Shown here: positions 1-8,444 of the stretch, in pieces
Layout of the letters: every line of letters starts with the position of its first letter
How positions within the stretch are numbered: position 1 is the first letter of the stretch
Source: Bradyrhizobium diazoefficiens
Lineage (GTDB): Bacteria > Pseudomonadota > Alphaproteobacteria > Rhizobiales > Xanthobacteraceae
DNA length: 64,000 nt
Reading direction: 5' to 3'
NCBI RefSeq assembly: GCF_016599855.1
Contig: NZ_CP067041.1
Coordinates: 3,658,001-3,722,000, forward strand
Program-made: the position numbers and the translations under genes
Notes under the pieces: generated by a model
Database searches by the model: none
The model's input: only the letters and a program-made list of their open reading frames with translations
Told to the model about the DNA's origin: nothing

Positions 1-686
1 CCGACGACGAAGCCTCGCGCGCGGTCTGGCTCGGCCCCGAGGGCGCAGCCAAGACGGCAAAGGCCGGCACCATCGCGATCGAATGCTCCACCGTCTCCTA
101 TGACCACGCCCGCGAGATGGGCCGCGAGATGAACGCGCGCGGGCTGATCTATATCGACTGCCCCGTCACGGGGTTGCCGGATGCGGCAGCGGCCGGAAAG
201 TTGACGCTGCTCGTTGGCGCTGACGCGGCCGATCTCGAACGAGCGCGCCCCTACCTCGAACCGATCGGCGCGACCATCCGCCATTTCGGCGCGGTCGGCT
301 CCGGCACGGTCTACAAGCTCATCAACAATCTCTTGGGCGCGATCCAGATCGCCGGACTCGCCGAGGGCCTGGCGATCGCCGAGCAGGCCGGTCTCGACAT
401 GAAGCTGGTGCTGGAATCGATCCAGGCGGGCGTCGCTGCGAGTCCCCAGGTGCAGCGCCATTCCAAACGCATGGTTGCCCGCGATTTCAGCGGCGCGACG
501 TTCACGGCCGCACTGCGGCACAAGGATGCCGCCTATGCCGTCAAACTTGCCGAGGGCCTGCTGGCCGACAAGCCGCTGGTCGCGCGCGCCGCGGTCGAAT
601 CCTATGCGCGATCAACGGCAGCGATGCCTGACGACGACGAAGGCAGGATGATCGAGCTGGTGTCGCGACCGAAGAAGCCGTCATGA
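1..686 (+). CDS. NAD(P)-dependent 3-hydroxyisobutyrate/beta-hydroxyacid dehydrogenase, 5' end missing
   Basis: The gene enters from the left edge in frame at base 3 and ends at the TGA at 684-686, so the N-terminal Rossmann GxGxxG segment lies outside the window. The visible part has the family's substrate-binding Asp-containing strand (IDCPVTG) and the catalytic lysine motif VGSGTVYKLINN, followed by the all-helical C-terminal dimerisation domain. Family members oxidise 3-hydroxyisobutyrate, tartronate semialdehyde or similar beta-hydroxyacids with NAD(P). The exact substrate cannot be read from this fragment. A gap of about 190 bases separates it from the next gene. Confidence 0.85.
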   Translation, partial: DDEASRAVWLGPEGAAKTAKAGTIAIECSTVSYDHAREMGREMNARGLIYIDCPVTGLPDAAAAGKLTLLVGADAADLERARPYLEPIGATIRHFGAVGSGTVYKLINNLLGAIQIAGLAEGLAIAEQAGLDMKLVLESIQAGVAASPQVQRHSKRMVARDFSGATFTAALRHKDAAYAVKLAEGLLADKPLVARAAVESYARSTAAMPDDDEGRMIELVSRPKKPS

Positions 687-880
687 CGCGCTAGCTGAGC
701 GCCTTGTTGTCTCAATTTGCGATCTGTGGACCATTATTAGATGATAGATGGTGCGGTTGCCGCTGCAGGCAAAAACACTGAAGATGGCCCTTCAGAAATG
801 CGGGAAGTGTAAGAAGAGTGCTAGATAACGGCTAGTTTGTCGCAAAAGCCTGCGGAGGACGCGTTACGGGAGCCGGGCAG

Positions 881-1489
881 ATGGGGGGACCACGTAAGAG
901 CCGGAAGCGCGCAAAGCAACGTAGCACGGCGATACCGCCGCCACTCTCGACCGCGCCTCTTGCTCGCGACTATAGCAGCCCCACGGCCTTACTTGAACTC
1001 GTAAAACGATGGATTTCTGGCCTACCTGGCGGGAAACCTTTTCTACTACTCTGCGGCGTTTGCAGTTTGATAGTCTCTGGCTGGACAATTACTGGCGTCG
1101 GCCGCAGCCTTTACGAGGACACGATTCCTCGAGTCCACGTGTTCGGCAGCAACCCGAACGATCCCTTCGCCCTTCCATTTACGGTTACGAACCCAAGCGA
1201 TTGGTTTGACATGAAGCAGGTCGCATGGACTTGCTTCATATCCGAAGCGAGGTCTCCCGATGGCCGGACAGGAATTGTAAATCTAGGGATAATGACCGGC
1301 GGTAGCTCGGGTGCAAAAGACATTGTCGCCCGCAAGCAAACCGATGGGTTTCGTTGTCGTATCGGTGGTGTCGCGAATGCCCGTATTACGGCGCAGGTGA
1401 GATACAAGACTTTGTGGTTTGACCGCACTCCAGTAGAGACTGAATTTACGTGGATATCAGGGCGCTGGTTCGAGGGTAAGCTGCACTAG
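881..1489 (+). CDS. hypothetical single-pass membrane protein
   Basis: This encodes 202 residues that I do not recognise. The first 50 residues are basic and Ser/Pro-rich, residues about 52-72 form one hydrophobic segment (LLLCGVCSLIVSGWTITGVG), and the remainder looks like an extracytoplasmic beta-rich domain with two cysteines. The base composition is visibly richer in A and T than the flanking genes, with many TTT, ATA and GTA codons, which suggests transfer or relaxed selection. The ATG at 881 has a GGGAG-like sequence 15 bases upstream, which is far from ideal. It is isolated from both neighbours. Confidence 0.6.
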   Translation: MGGPRKSRKRAKQRSTAIPPPLSTAPLARDYSSPTALLELVKRWISGLPGGKPFLLLCGVCSLIVSGWTITGVGRSLYEDTIPRVHVFGSNPNDPFALPFTVTNPSDWFDMKQVAWTCFISEARSPDGRTGIVNLGIMTGGSSGAKDIVARKQTDGFRCRIGGVANARITAQVRYKTLWFDRTPVETEFTWISGRWFEGKLH

Positions 1490-1598
1490 AACCGCGCAGC
1501 TCATGCGATTTCACCACGCGGAAAACCTTGCCGCTTGCCAGTCGGCGGCCGCCTTGCGACACTCTCTTCAAAACAAGAACTACATAGGGGAGAGACCG

Positions 1599-2834
1599 AT
1601 GCCGGGTCGTCGCAACAGCCTTGCTGCCCTTGCCATGCTTGCTGCCGCAGTGCTCGCCACGACACCGGCCTCGGCGCAAAAGAAATACGATCCCGGCGCC
1701 AGCGACACCGACATCAAGATCGGCAACATCATGCCCTATAGCGGACCGGCGTCGTCCTATGGCGTGATCGGCAAGACCGAGGCCGCGTTCTTCAAGATGA
1801 TCAACGATCAGGGTGGTATCAACGGCCGCAAGATCAACTTCATCAGCTATGACGATGCCTATTCGCCGCCGAAGGCGATCGAGCAGGCGCGCAAGCTGGT
1901 CGAGAGCGACGAGGTGTTGTTGATCTTCCAGGCGCTCGGCACGCCCTCGAACTCCGCGATCATGAAATACATGAACGCGAAGAGAGTGCCGCAGCTGTTC
2001 GTCGCCTCGGGCGGCACCAAGTTCGGCGATCCCAAGAACTTTCCGTGGACCATGGGCTTCCAGCCGAACTACCAGAGCGAGGGGCGCATCTACGCAAAAT
2101 ACATTCGCGACAATTTCCCGAACGGCAAGATCGCGGTGTTCTGGCAGAACGATGACGCCGGCAAGGATCAGTTCAAGGGGCTGAAGGACGGGCTCGGCGA
2201 CAAGGCCAACATGATCATCGCCGACAAATCCTACGAGGTCAGCGATCCCTCGATCGACTCGCAGATCGTTGCCTTGCACGATTCCGGCGCCGACATCTTC
2301 TTCTCATGGGCCGCGCCGAAGGGGTCGGCCCAGGCGATCCGGAAGGTCGGCGAGCTCGGCTGGAAACCGAAATTCTTTCTCGCCAATACGGCGACCTCGA
2401 TCGCTTCGGTGCTGAAACCTGCCGGGCTGGACTATTCCAAGGATATCATCTCGACCGCGTATTTGAAGGACCCGACCGACCCGACCTGGGACAAGGATCC
2501 GGCGGTGATCGCGTGGCGCGCCTTCATGGACAAGTACTATCCTGAAGGCGACAAGGCCAACGCCAACAACCTGTATGGATACGTGCAGGCCGAAGCCATG
2601 GCGCAGGTCCTGAAGCAATGCGGCGACAATCTCACGCGCGACAACGTGATGAAGCAGGCGGCAAACCTGAAGAACTTCCATACCGACCTGATGCTGCCCG
2701 GCATCATGGTCAACACCTCGCCCGACGATTACTTCCCGATCGAGCAGATGCAGCTGATGCGCTTCAACGGGCAGGCCTGGGAGCTGTTCGGTGACGTCAT
2801 CACCGGCGAGGTCGGCCACGAGCGCAGCCAGTAG
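1599..2834 (+). CDS. ABC transporter substrate-binding protein, branched-chain amino acid (LivK) type
   Basis: This is a periplasmic type I binding protein of 411 residues. It opens with a Sec signal peptide ending at ASAQ, then DIKIGNIMPYSGPAS, the usual first strand of the LivK/Leu-Ile-Val-binding family. The ATG at 1599 is chosen because it follows an AGGGGAGAG ribosome-binding site and starts directly at the signal peptide; an in-frame start at 1503 would add 32 residues with no such signal. No permease or ATPase gene is adjacent, so this is an orphan binding protein that must use a transporter encoded elsewhere. Ligands in this family include branched-chain amino acids, amides and aromatic acids; which one applies here is unknown. 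Confidence 0.85.
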   Translation: MPGRRNSLAALAMLAAAVLATTPASAQKKYDPGASDTDIKIGNIMPYSGPASSYGVIGKTEAAFFKMINDQGGINGRKINFISYDDAYSPPKAIEQARKLVESDEVLLIFQALGTPSNSAIMKYMNAKRVPQLFVASGGTKFGDPKNFPWTMGFQPNYQSEGRIYAKYIRDNFPNGKIAVFWQNDDAGKDQFKGLKDGLGDKANMIIADKSYEVSDPSIDSQIVALHDSGADIFFSWAAPKGSAQAIRKVGELGWKPKFFLANTATSIASVLKPAGLDYSKDIISTAYLKDPTDPTWDKDPAVIAWRAFMDKYYPEGDKANANNLYGYVQAEAMAQVLKQCGDNLTRDNVMKQAANLKNFHTDLMLPGIMVNTSPDDYFPIEQMQLMRFNGQAWELFGDVITGEVGHERSQ

Positions 2835-2840
2835 TCAGCG

Positions 2841-4094
2841 CTAACTGGCGTCGTTCGTCTTCAGCACCATGCCGCCGGCCACGCCGACGCCGAGTACGTA
2901 AATCCAGCCCTCGTGGAAATCGGTGAGATGCGAGTTCAAAAGCGAGCTCGCGATGTTCTGCATGACCACGACGAGGCCAATCCAGCCGGCAAGACCTTCC
3001 CCCGTGAACAGGCGCAAATGGGCGATCCACAGGGCGTAGAGCAGGACGACGCCTAGCATTCCCCATTGCACGGCGACGTGCAGGGTCTGGTTGTGGGGAT
3101 TGCTGACGATCTCGGCGTCGAGGCTGCTCTCGCCCGAAGCCGCGCGCTCGAACTGGCGCTTGATCGATCCCGTGCCATGGCCGAACAGCGGCGCCTCGGC
3201 AAAGACTGCGGCCGCTTTGCGCCAATAGGTCAGGCGCTGCGCGGTCGAGGCGTGGCTGATGTCCTCGCGCCCGTGCTGGTACTCGACGGCGACATCGGTG
3301 ATGCGCTGGCGCAGATAGGGCGAGGTCGTCCAGGCCAACGCGCTTGCGGCAATGGCGCCCGCGAGCAGGTGCAGCGCCGCGCGCCGGCTGAGATGCCGCC
3401 AGGCAAATAACACCAGGAGCACCGCGATGCAGAGCAGTGCCGTACGGGCCGCAGCGACGAACACCATGTTGGTCACGAACAGCAGGATCAGCGCAAGGCA
3501 GGTCGCCGTCGCGATCATGCTTCCGCCGCGCCAGAATCTGAGTGCCGGCAACGCCAGCGCGAAGGCGCATAGCGTGAACTCCTGGCTCTGGTCGATGTAG
3601 TTCTTGACGGGAACGCCTGATGACGCAGTGGCGGTCAGCTTCAAGGCGGGATCGAGCAGCACGATCCAGGAGAACACCGCAAGCAGCGCGCAGGAGACAA
3701 GAAAGGCCGTGCAAACCTGGAAGCCGCGCTCCGACCGGCTGAAATGGTAGAGCAGCGGCGGAATCAGCACGAGCTTTGCGACCGGCCTGATTGCATGCAG
3801 CCGGTCGACCCATTCGCCGTCCGACCACAGCATACCCACAAGCGCGAGCAGGAGGACAACAAAGGGCAGGGCGTAAGCGGGCTGCGCGAGCCGGCGTGCA
3901 TAGTCCCGCCAGTTGATCGTCGGCGTCACCACCAGCAGCCAGAACCCACCGAAGATAGAGGGCACCGTCGTCGACCACGGCAGCGACGCCGCAATCAGTG
4001 CGGCGAGCGCGTCGGCGGCTCGGATCAGCGGCGCTGAGCCTTGCCTGGCCGGAGCGACAACGGCTCCCGCGCACGCTGCGGATTCGTCGGCCAT
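2841..4094 (-). CDS. O-antigen ligase / polymerase family membrane protein
   Basis: This 417-residue protein has about ten hydrophobic segments and the long periplasmic loop typical of the Wzy/WaaL (Wzy_C) superfamily. The conserved core is near residues 270-310, with AEAPLFGHGTGSIKRQF followed by NPHNQTLHVAVQWGMLG; an H-N-x-x-L pattern in this loop is a hallmark of O-antigen ligases. It would join or polymerise an undecaprenyl-linked glycan at the periplasmic face of the inner membrane. It is the last gene of the minus-strand polysaccharide operon, 11 bases after the upstream glycosyltransferase. Ligase versus polymerase cannot be decided from sequence. Confidence 0.8.
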   Translation of the reverse strand: MADESAACAGAVVAPARQGSAPLIRAADALAALIAASLPWSTTVPSIFGGFWLLVVTPTINWRDYARRLAQPAYALPFVVLLLALVGMLWSDGEWVDRLHAIRPVAKLVLIPPLLYHFSRSERGFQVCTAFLVSCALLAVFSWIVLLDPALKLTATASSGVPVKNYIDQSQEFTLCAFALALPALRFWRGGSMIATATCLALILLFVTNMVFVAAARTALLCIAVLLVLFAWRHLSRRAALHLLAGAIAASALAWTTSPYLRQRITDVAVEYQHGREDISHASTAQRLTYWRKAAAVFAEAPLFGHGTGSIKRQFERAASGESSLDAEIVSNPHNQTLHVAVQWGMLGVVLLYALWIAHLRLFTGEGLAGWIGLVVVMQNIASSLLNSHLTDFHEGWIYVLGVGVAGGMVLKTNDAS

Positions 4095-4105
4095 GGTCGC
4101 GGAGC

Positions 4106-5485
4106 CTATTGCGCCACGACCAGGCGTTCCGGCGGCACATCTTGTCCGAGGAAATCGCGAGCCTGGGTCTGGTAGCCAAAACGCTCTGCGAGCTCAGACC
4201 GGCGGGCCCGGATTTTGCCGCGACACTCCTCCTGCCGCGCCAGCACGCGGGTGACGGAGGCGACGATCGACTCGGTCGCGAATGGATCGAAATAATCCGC
4301 GAGCTCGCCGGCGACCTCGCGGAACACCGCGATGTCTGAGCACAGCACCGGCGTATTGGCAGCGAGCGCTTCGATGATCGGTATGCCGAAGCCCTCGGCC
4401 AGGCTCGGCATGATCAGGCCGTGTGCCTCCGCGATCAGCGCGGCCTTTTCATGCTCGTCGACATAGCCGGCGAAACGGACGTTCCTCGGAAGATTGCGCA
4501 TCTGGCTGATCTGGCCGGCATAGCCGATCACGAGGAGATCGGCCTGCGGGATGTTGCGGAAGGCGCGGACGACGGTGGCGACGTTCTTGCGCGGCTCGTT
4601 CGACACGATGATGACGAAGCTCGGCCGCCCTGGACGCCCCGACGGGGCTGGGAGTTGCAGGACATCCGGGGCGTCGAACCGGGTGCGGGGATACACGACC
4701 CGCGCCGGCAGGTGTGCAAATTGCGGCAACAGCTCCCTGAACCGCATCATGCTATAATTTGAAACGAAGGCGAGCTCGTCGGCCTGGTGCAGGCTGGTGC
4801 GGATTCGCGCCAGGAACTGCCGCGTGGCGATGTCGCTGAGCTTGAGGTCGGTGAGCGGCAACAGATCGTGGATCACGCAGATCACCTTGGCGTCCGGCCT
4901 GCGCCTGATCACGACGCGCGTCGGGGTATCCACGAGGATGATGTCGTAGCCGCGCGCGTCGATCCGCGGCGGCGGCAGCAGGAAGAAGGCCGAGGAGTCC
5001 TGATAGTTGAAAAATCCGGGCTCGAGCTGAAAGTCGCGGAACAGTTCGAGATGGCTGAGATCGGGCGGAATGTATTCGAGCGCGGCGGTCCGGTTCTCGA
5101 TCGGACGCGCCTGCAGGCCTCGCAGGCCGATCGCGCGCAGGAGGCAGAAGATGTTGTCACGCGACAGCAACAAGCCGGCCCTGCGGCGCAGCCAGTCGAA
5201 CTTGCCGCGCGTGCCGCCGAGCGTCACCGGCCCGCTCACGTTGATCTCGTCCAGAAAGCGGTAAAGGGCGAGCAGCTCGATATTGCGCGATTGTGCCGGA
5301 AACAGCTTCGTGCGTCGCTCGCGCCGGCATAGTTTGCGGTAGCGCTTCGAAGTCTCCACCAGCAGCGTGAGATCGTGGCCCTCCGACGCCAGCGAACGCG
5401 TCAATTCCCGCGTGAAATGGAAGATGCCGCGCTTGTGGTTGGGTTGCCCGAGCGACTCGGACACGACAAGGATGTTCTGCTTCAT
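4106..5485 (-). CDS. glycosyltransferase family 4 (group 1) protein
   Basis: This encodes 459 residues. The N-terminal half begins ILVVSESLGQPNHKRGIF, a GT-B acceptor domain with an unusually long insert around residues 60-170. The C-terminal half has FVIIVSNEPRKNVATVV and the nucleotide-sugar-binding E-x7-E motif in EGFGIPIIEAL. The start at 5485 overlaps the stop of the upstream ATPase as ATGA (5482-5485), indicating translational coupling; an in-frame upstream start at 5704 would place 73 low-complexity residues inside the ATPase gene and is rejected. It sits between the ABC exporter and the ligase, so it probably adds sugars to the exported glycan. Confidence 0.87.
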   Translation of the reverse strand: MKQNILVVSESLGQPNHKRGIFHFTRELTRSLASEGHDLTLLVETSKRYRKLCRRERRTKLFPAQSRNIELLALYRFLDEINVSGPVTLGGTRGKFDWLRRRAGLLLSRDNIFCLLRAIGLRGLQARPIENRTAALEYIPPDLSHLELFRDFQLEPGFFNYQDSSAFFLLPPPRIDARGYDIILVDTPTRVVIRRRPDAKVICVIHDLLPLTDLKLSDIATRQFLARIRTSLHQADELAFVSNYSMMRFRELLPQFAHLPARVVYPRTRFDAPDVLQLPAPSGRPGRPSFVIIVSNEPRKNVATVVRAFRNIPQADLLVIGYAGQISQMRNLPRNVRFAGYVDEHEKAALIAEAHGLIMPSLAEGFGIPIIEALAANTPVLCSDIAVFREVAGELADYFDPFATESIVASVTRVLARQEECRGKIRARRSELAERFGYQTQARDFLGQDVPPERLVVAQ

Positions 5486-6222
5486 GCCCGTTTCTCGCGG
5501 AATTCGAAGGGAAGAGCCGAGGGTTGCTCGACAGTGACGGTCGAGGCGATGCGGCCGTGGTCCAGATTGATGATGCTGGTGCAGGTGCGGCGCAGCAGCG
5601 GCAGGTCGTGCGAGGCGATGATCACGATCGCGGCCTGCGAGACCATGTTCAGCAGTCGTTGCTGTGCCTTCTCCGCGAAGTGCTCGTCGACGACGCTCAA
5701 CCATTCGTCAAGCAGGAGGATGTCGGCCGGAAAGGCGGTCGCGGTCGCGAACAGCACGCGCATCAGCATGCCCGAGGAGAACATCCGCAAGGGCAGCCGC
5801 TGCATGCGCTCATCGAGCTCGGTGAACGCCCAGATCTCGTCGATCACGGCGCGCGTCGGCTTGCGGCCGCTGATCCGCAGCAGCAGGGCGACGTTGTCCT
5901 CGGCGACGAAATCGAGGTTTACGCCGGCATTGAGGCCGAGCAGGGGCACGACATTGCCGCTGATCGCGATACGGCCGCTGCTCGGCGGGTAGACGCCCGC
6001 AATCAGCCGCAGCAGCGTCGACTTGCCGGAGCCGTTGGGGCCTGCAAGTCCGATGCGCGCACCGGCCTCGGCCTCGATGGTGACGTTGTCGACGGCGCGG
6101 ATGATCCGCATCTCGCCCTTCTCACGCATGAGGTGGCCGAGCAGCCGCCGCTTCAGCGAGAAGTCGTAGGCGCCGTAGAGGGGATAGTCGAGATAGACAT
6201 TACGCAGGCTGATCGAGGCCAT
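5482..6222 (-). CDS. polysaccharide ABC transporter ATP-binding protein (Wzt/KpsT type)
   Basis: This encodes 246 residues with Walker A GPNGSGKST, the signature FSSGM found in polysaccharide exporters in place of LSGGQ, Walker B ADILLLDEWLSVVD and the switch His in IIASHD. The length matches the short KpsT/TagH-like class, which lacks the extra C-terminal carbohydrate-binding domain of long Wzt proteins. It would power export of a lipid-linked polysaccharide across the inner membrane with the permease domain encoded just upstream, whose stop codon is 3 bases before this start. Substrate recognition by a Wzt tail is therefore not expected. Confidence 0.9.
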   Translation of the reverse strand: MASISLRNVYLDYPLYGAYDFSLKRRLLGHLMREKGEMRIIRAVDNVTIEAEAGARIGLAGPNGSGKSTLLRLIAGVYPPSSGRIAISGNVVPLLGLNAGVNLDFVAEDNVALLLRISGRKPTRAVIDEIWAFTELDERMQRLPLRMFSSGMLMRVLFATATAFPADILLLDEWLSVVDEHFAEKAQQRLLNMVSQAAIVIIASHDLPLLRRTCTSIINLDHGRIASTVTVEQPSALPFEFREKRA

Positions 6223-6225
6223 CGG

Positions 6226-8154
6226 TCAGATCCAGAACGCGGCTTTGCGCAGATGAACCAGCGTCAGCGCGCTCGCACAGAGCAGCAGCGCCAGCGCCAC
6301 CAGGACATAGATGATGCTAGTCGCATCGACATGGCCGCCGGCCAACGGCTCGCGCCAGACTGCGAACAGATGCGTCAGCGGATTGAGCCGCATCACGGTC
6401 GAACGATGATTGATCATGTCAGCGGACCAGATCACGGGCGAGGCGAGGAAGGCGAGCATCAGCGTGGACTCGATGATCGGCTTGAGGTCGCGATAACGCG
6501 TCGCCAGCGCGCCGAGGACGAGGCTTAAGCCAAAGGTGCAGATGACGAAGAGCGACAGGCCGGGCAGCGCCGCGAGCGCGCCTGAGAGATGGTGCGGCGT
6601 GAGCAGCAGCCAGAGAATGAGCGGCACGCATGCGTTATGCAGGGCGAACAGCCCCTGGCGGAACGTGCATTGCAGCAGGAAGATCACCGGCGGCAGCGCC
6701 CGGTCGCGGATCAGGCTCGCGGAGTTCTGGAGAGCCGTGGTCGCATCGAGCACCACGCTGTTGAGAAAGGTCCAAGCCGTCATCGAGAGAGCCAGCATGG
6801 GCAGCCGCGCCAACATGTCGGCATTCGACATCTGGCCAATCACCGAACCCAACACCGCGACCACGATCGCCATCTGGAGTGACATCCAGAACGGACCCAG
6901 CAGCGAGCGCACATAACGGTGGCGCATGTCAGACCAGGCCAACGCCGCGGCGATCCGGACGTTGTCGAGCCAGCCGGTCTCCTTCGGTTGATCATCCGCG
7001 ACCGCCGGCTCGTCGCACGGGACCGCAACGGCCGCGCGGTAGACGGATTCCATGCCCGCCTTGAAGGCCGTGGCGGAATAGCGGCTCACGGCGCGTGCCC
7101 GGGCCGAAAGCCCCATGCGGCGGCGGCGCTCGGGATCGCTGATCAGTGCGTCGATGGCCTCGCCGAGCGCTTCGGCGTCGCCCGGCGGCACGGTGATCGC
7201 TTCCATGCCGTGACGGGCGACGCGCGGCACGGCCGTGTCGAGCGCGGTGTTCACCACGGGACGGCCGGCGGCCATGGCCTCGAGCTGGACGAGGCCGAAG
7301 GTCTCGGCATTGGTGACGGATGGCATCACGAAGACGTCGGCCAGGCACATCAGCTTGATGCGCTCGCAATCATTGACGGATCCGAGCAGGCGGACGCGCT
7401 CGCCGAGGCCAAGCTCGGCGATCAGCTGCTCGAGCCGAGGCCGCTCGGCACCCTCGCCGATGATCCAGACCTCGAACGGGCGGTCGACCGCGGCGCGGAT
7501 CAGCACGTCGAACCCCTTGTAGGGCACGAGCCGGCCGCAGGCGAGCACGAGGCGGCCGCGATCGTTGACGTGGTGCGGCTCGATCTTCGGCCAGTCATAG
7601 AGATTGGTGTCGATGCCGAATGGCACGACATGGCATTTGTCTTCGAATTCCCGCAGCAACGGCGTCTCGTCGACCAGCACGCGGTCGGAAACGATGATTG
7701 CCTTGGCTTGCCCCAGCGTTCGCCGCATCAAGGGCTCGATGAACCAGCGCAGGCCGGCATGGCTGACGATGTCGGCGTGCCAGTGCACCACCAGCGGCCG
7801 CTTGCGGCCGAAGCCGAGAGCGAAGACGAGGTCGGCGAGCGGGAAGGGCGCATGCAGCGCCAGCAGATCGTGCTTGGCGATCGTCTGCCACAGCCGCCAC
7901 GGATAAGCGGGCGCAGCCGGCAGCGACAGCACATTGCCGAATGAGCGGACGCGTTCGACCGGAATGTCGTTGACGACGATCTCGCGCCGCTCGGCCGACT
8001 GAGAGCAGACCAGCACGGCGGAGGCGAAGGCGTCCTTCAGGCTGGCGCAGATGTCCCGGATCACCGTCAGCGTGCCGCCGAACAGGTCGGGATAGTAGAT
8101 CTTGAAGATGTGCAGCACCGACGGGCGGCGCGGGGATTGGCTGGCGTGATGCAT
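6226..8154 (-). CDS. glycosyltransferase (GT4) fused to ABC-2 polysaccharide permease (Wzm)
   Basis: This is one continuous 642-residue reading frame with two complete modules. Residues 1-375 are a GT-B family 4 glycosyltransferase: the acceptor loop YYPDLFGGTLTVIRDI, the donor-domain start LVLACGRLVPYKGFD, and the E-x7-E motif at E284 and E292 in ETFGLVQLEAM. A linker of about 20 acidic/proline-containing residues follows. Residues 395-642 are an ABC-2 permease with the amphipathic start RHRYVRSLLGPFWMSLQ, six hydrophobic segments, and the family hallmark NPLTHLFAVWREPL. No credible internal start codon with a ribosome-binding site precedes the permease module, so two separate proteins are unlikely. 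It lies 3 bases before its ATPase. The fusion would tether a sugar-adding enzyme to the exporter mouth. Confidence 0.88.
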   Translation of the reverse strand: MHHASQSPRRPSVLHIFKIYYPDLFGGTLTVIRDICASLKDAFASAVLVCSQSAERREIVVNDIPVERVRSFGNVLSLPAAPAYPWRLWQTIAKHDLLALHAPFPLADLVFALGFGRKRPLVVHWHADIVSHAGLRWFIEPLMRRTLGQAKAIIVSDRVLVDETPLLREFEDKCHVVPFGIDTNLYDWPKIEPHHVNDRGRLVLACGRLVPYKGFDVLIRAAVDRPFEVWIIGEGAERPRLEQLIAELGLGERVRLLGSVNDCERIKLMCLADVFVMPSVTNAETFGLVQLEAMAAGRPVVNTALDTAVPRVARHGMEAITVPPGDAEALGEAIDALISDPERRRRMGLSARARAVSRYSATAFKAGMESVYRAAVAVPCDEPAVADDQPKETGWLDNVRIAAALAWSDMRHRYVRSLLGPFWMSLQMAIVVAVLGSVIGQMSNADMLARLPMLALSMTAWTFLNSVVLDATTALQNSASLIRDRALPPVIFLLQCTFRQGLFALHNACVPLILWLLLTPHHLSGALAALPGLSLFVICTFGLSLVLGALATRYRDLKPIIESTLMLAFLASPVIWSADMINHRSTVMRLNPLTHLFAVWREPLAGGHVDATSIIYVLVALALLLCASALTLVHLRKAAFWI

Positions 8155-8161
8155 GATGGCG

Positions 8162-8323
8162 TCAGCTCGCGAGCAGTGCTGCGACGAACGGTGCTGATAG
8201 CATCGAGATGAAGATCACGCCGCGCAGCAGCGCCGGCAGCATAGGCTCGATCGTGCTGTGCCTCCAATTGGGAGCGGGGACAGCACACGGTGAAGTGGAA
8301 ATGCGGACCAAGCGGTCGGCCAT
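8162..8323 (-). CDS. small membrane protein (53 residues), first gene of polysaccharide operon
   Basis: The ATG at 8323 is preceded by AAAGGGA at a good distance, and the frame runs 53 codons to a TGA 7 bases before the glycosyltransferase-permease start. The product has a polar N-terminal half and one hydrophobic stretch (residues 30-52, LLRGVIFISMLSAPFVAALLA). The position, spacing and ribosome-binding site argue that it is translated as the leader gene of the export operon. I do not recognise a family. It could be an accessory subunit of the exporter, or a translated leader with no protein role. Confidence 0.55.
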   Translation of the reverse strand: MADRLVRISTSPCAVPAPNWRHSTIEPMLPALLRGVIFISMLSAPFVAALLAS

Positions 8324-8365
8324 GGGTTAGTCCCTTTACGTCGCCCTCAGTGACGCTTCGTATAT

Positions 8366-8420
8366 GTGGGAAAATTTACCACGTCAATTGGCAAGCAGAA
8401 AAAGTGGGATTGTATCCCAC
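8366..8420. promoter_or_regulatory. two GTGGGA/TCCCAC palindromes between divergent genes
   Basis: A perfect inverted repeat GTGGGATTGTATCCCAC occupies 8404-8420, and a related imperfect one, GTGGGAAAATTTACCAC, occupies 8366-8382. Their centres are 38 bases apart. They lie between the polysaccharide operon (start 8323) and the DUF6502 gene (start 8445), with the perfect copy ending 24 bases before the latter's ATG. This looks like a paired operator for a dimeric regulator; which regulator is unknown. Confidence 0.5.
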
Positions 8421-8444
8421 GCGCCGGATCGATAGAATCCAGAC

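Noticed and set aside
1446..2279. 277-codon minus-strand frame opposite the ABC binding protein
   Set aside because: It is fully antisense to a well-supported gene, has Arg/Asp/Val-biased composition typical of the reverse frame in high-GC DNA, and no ribosome-binding site.
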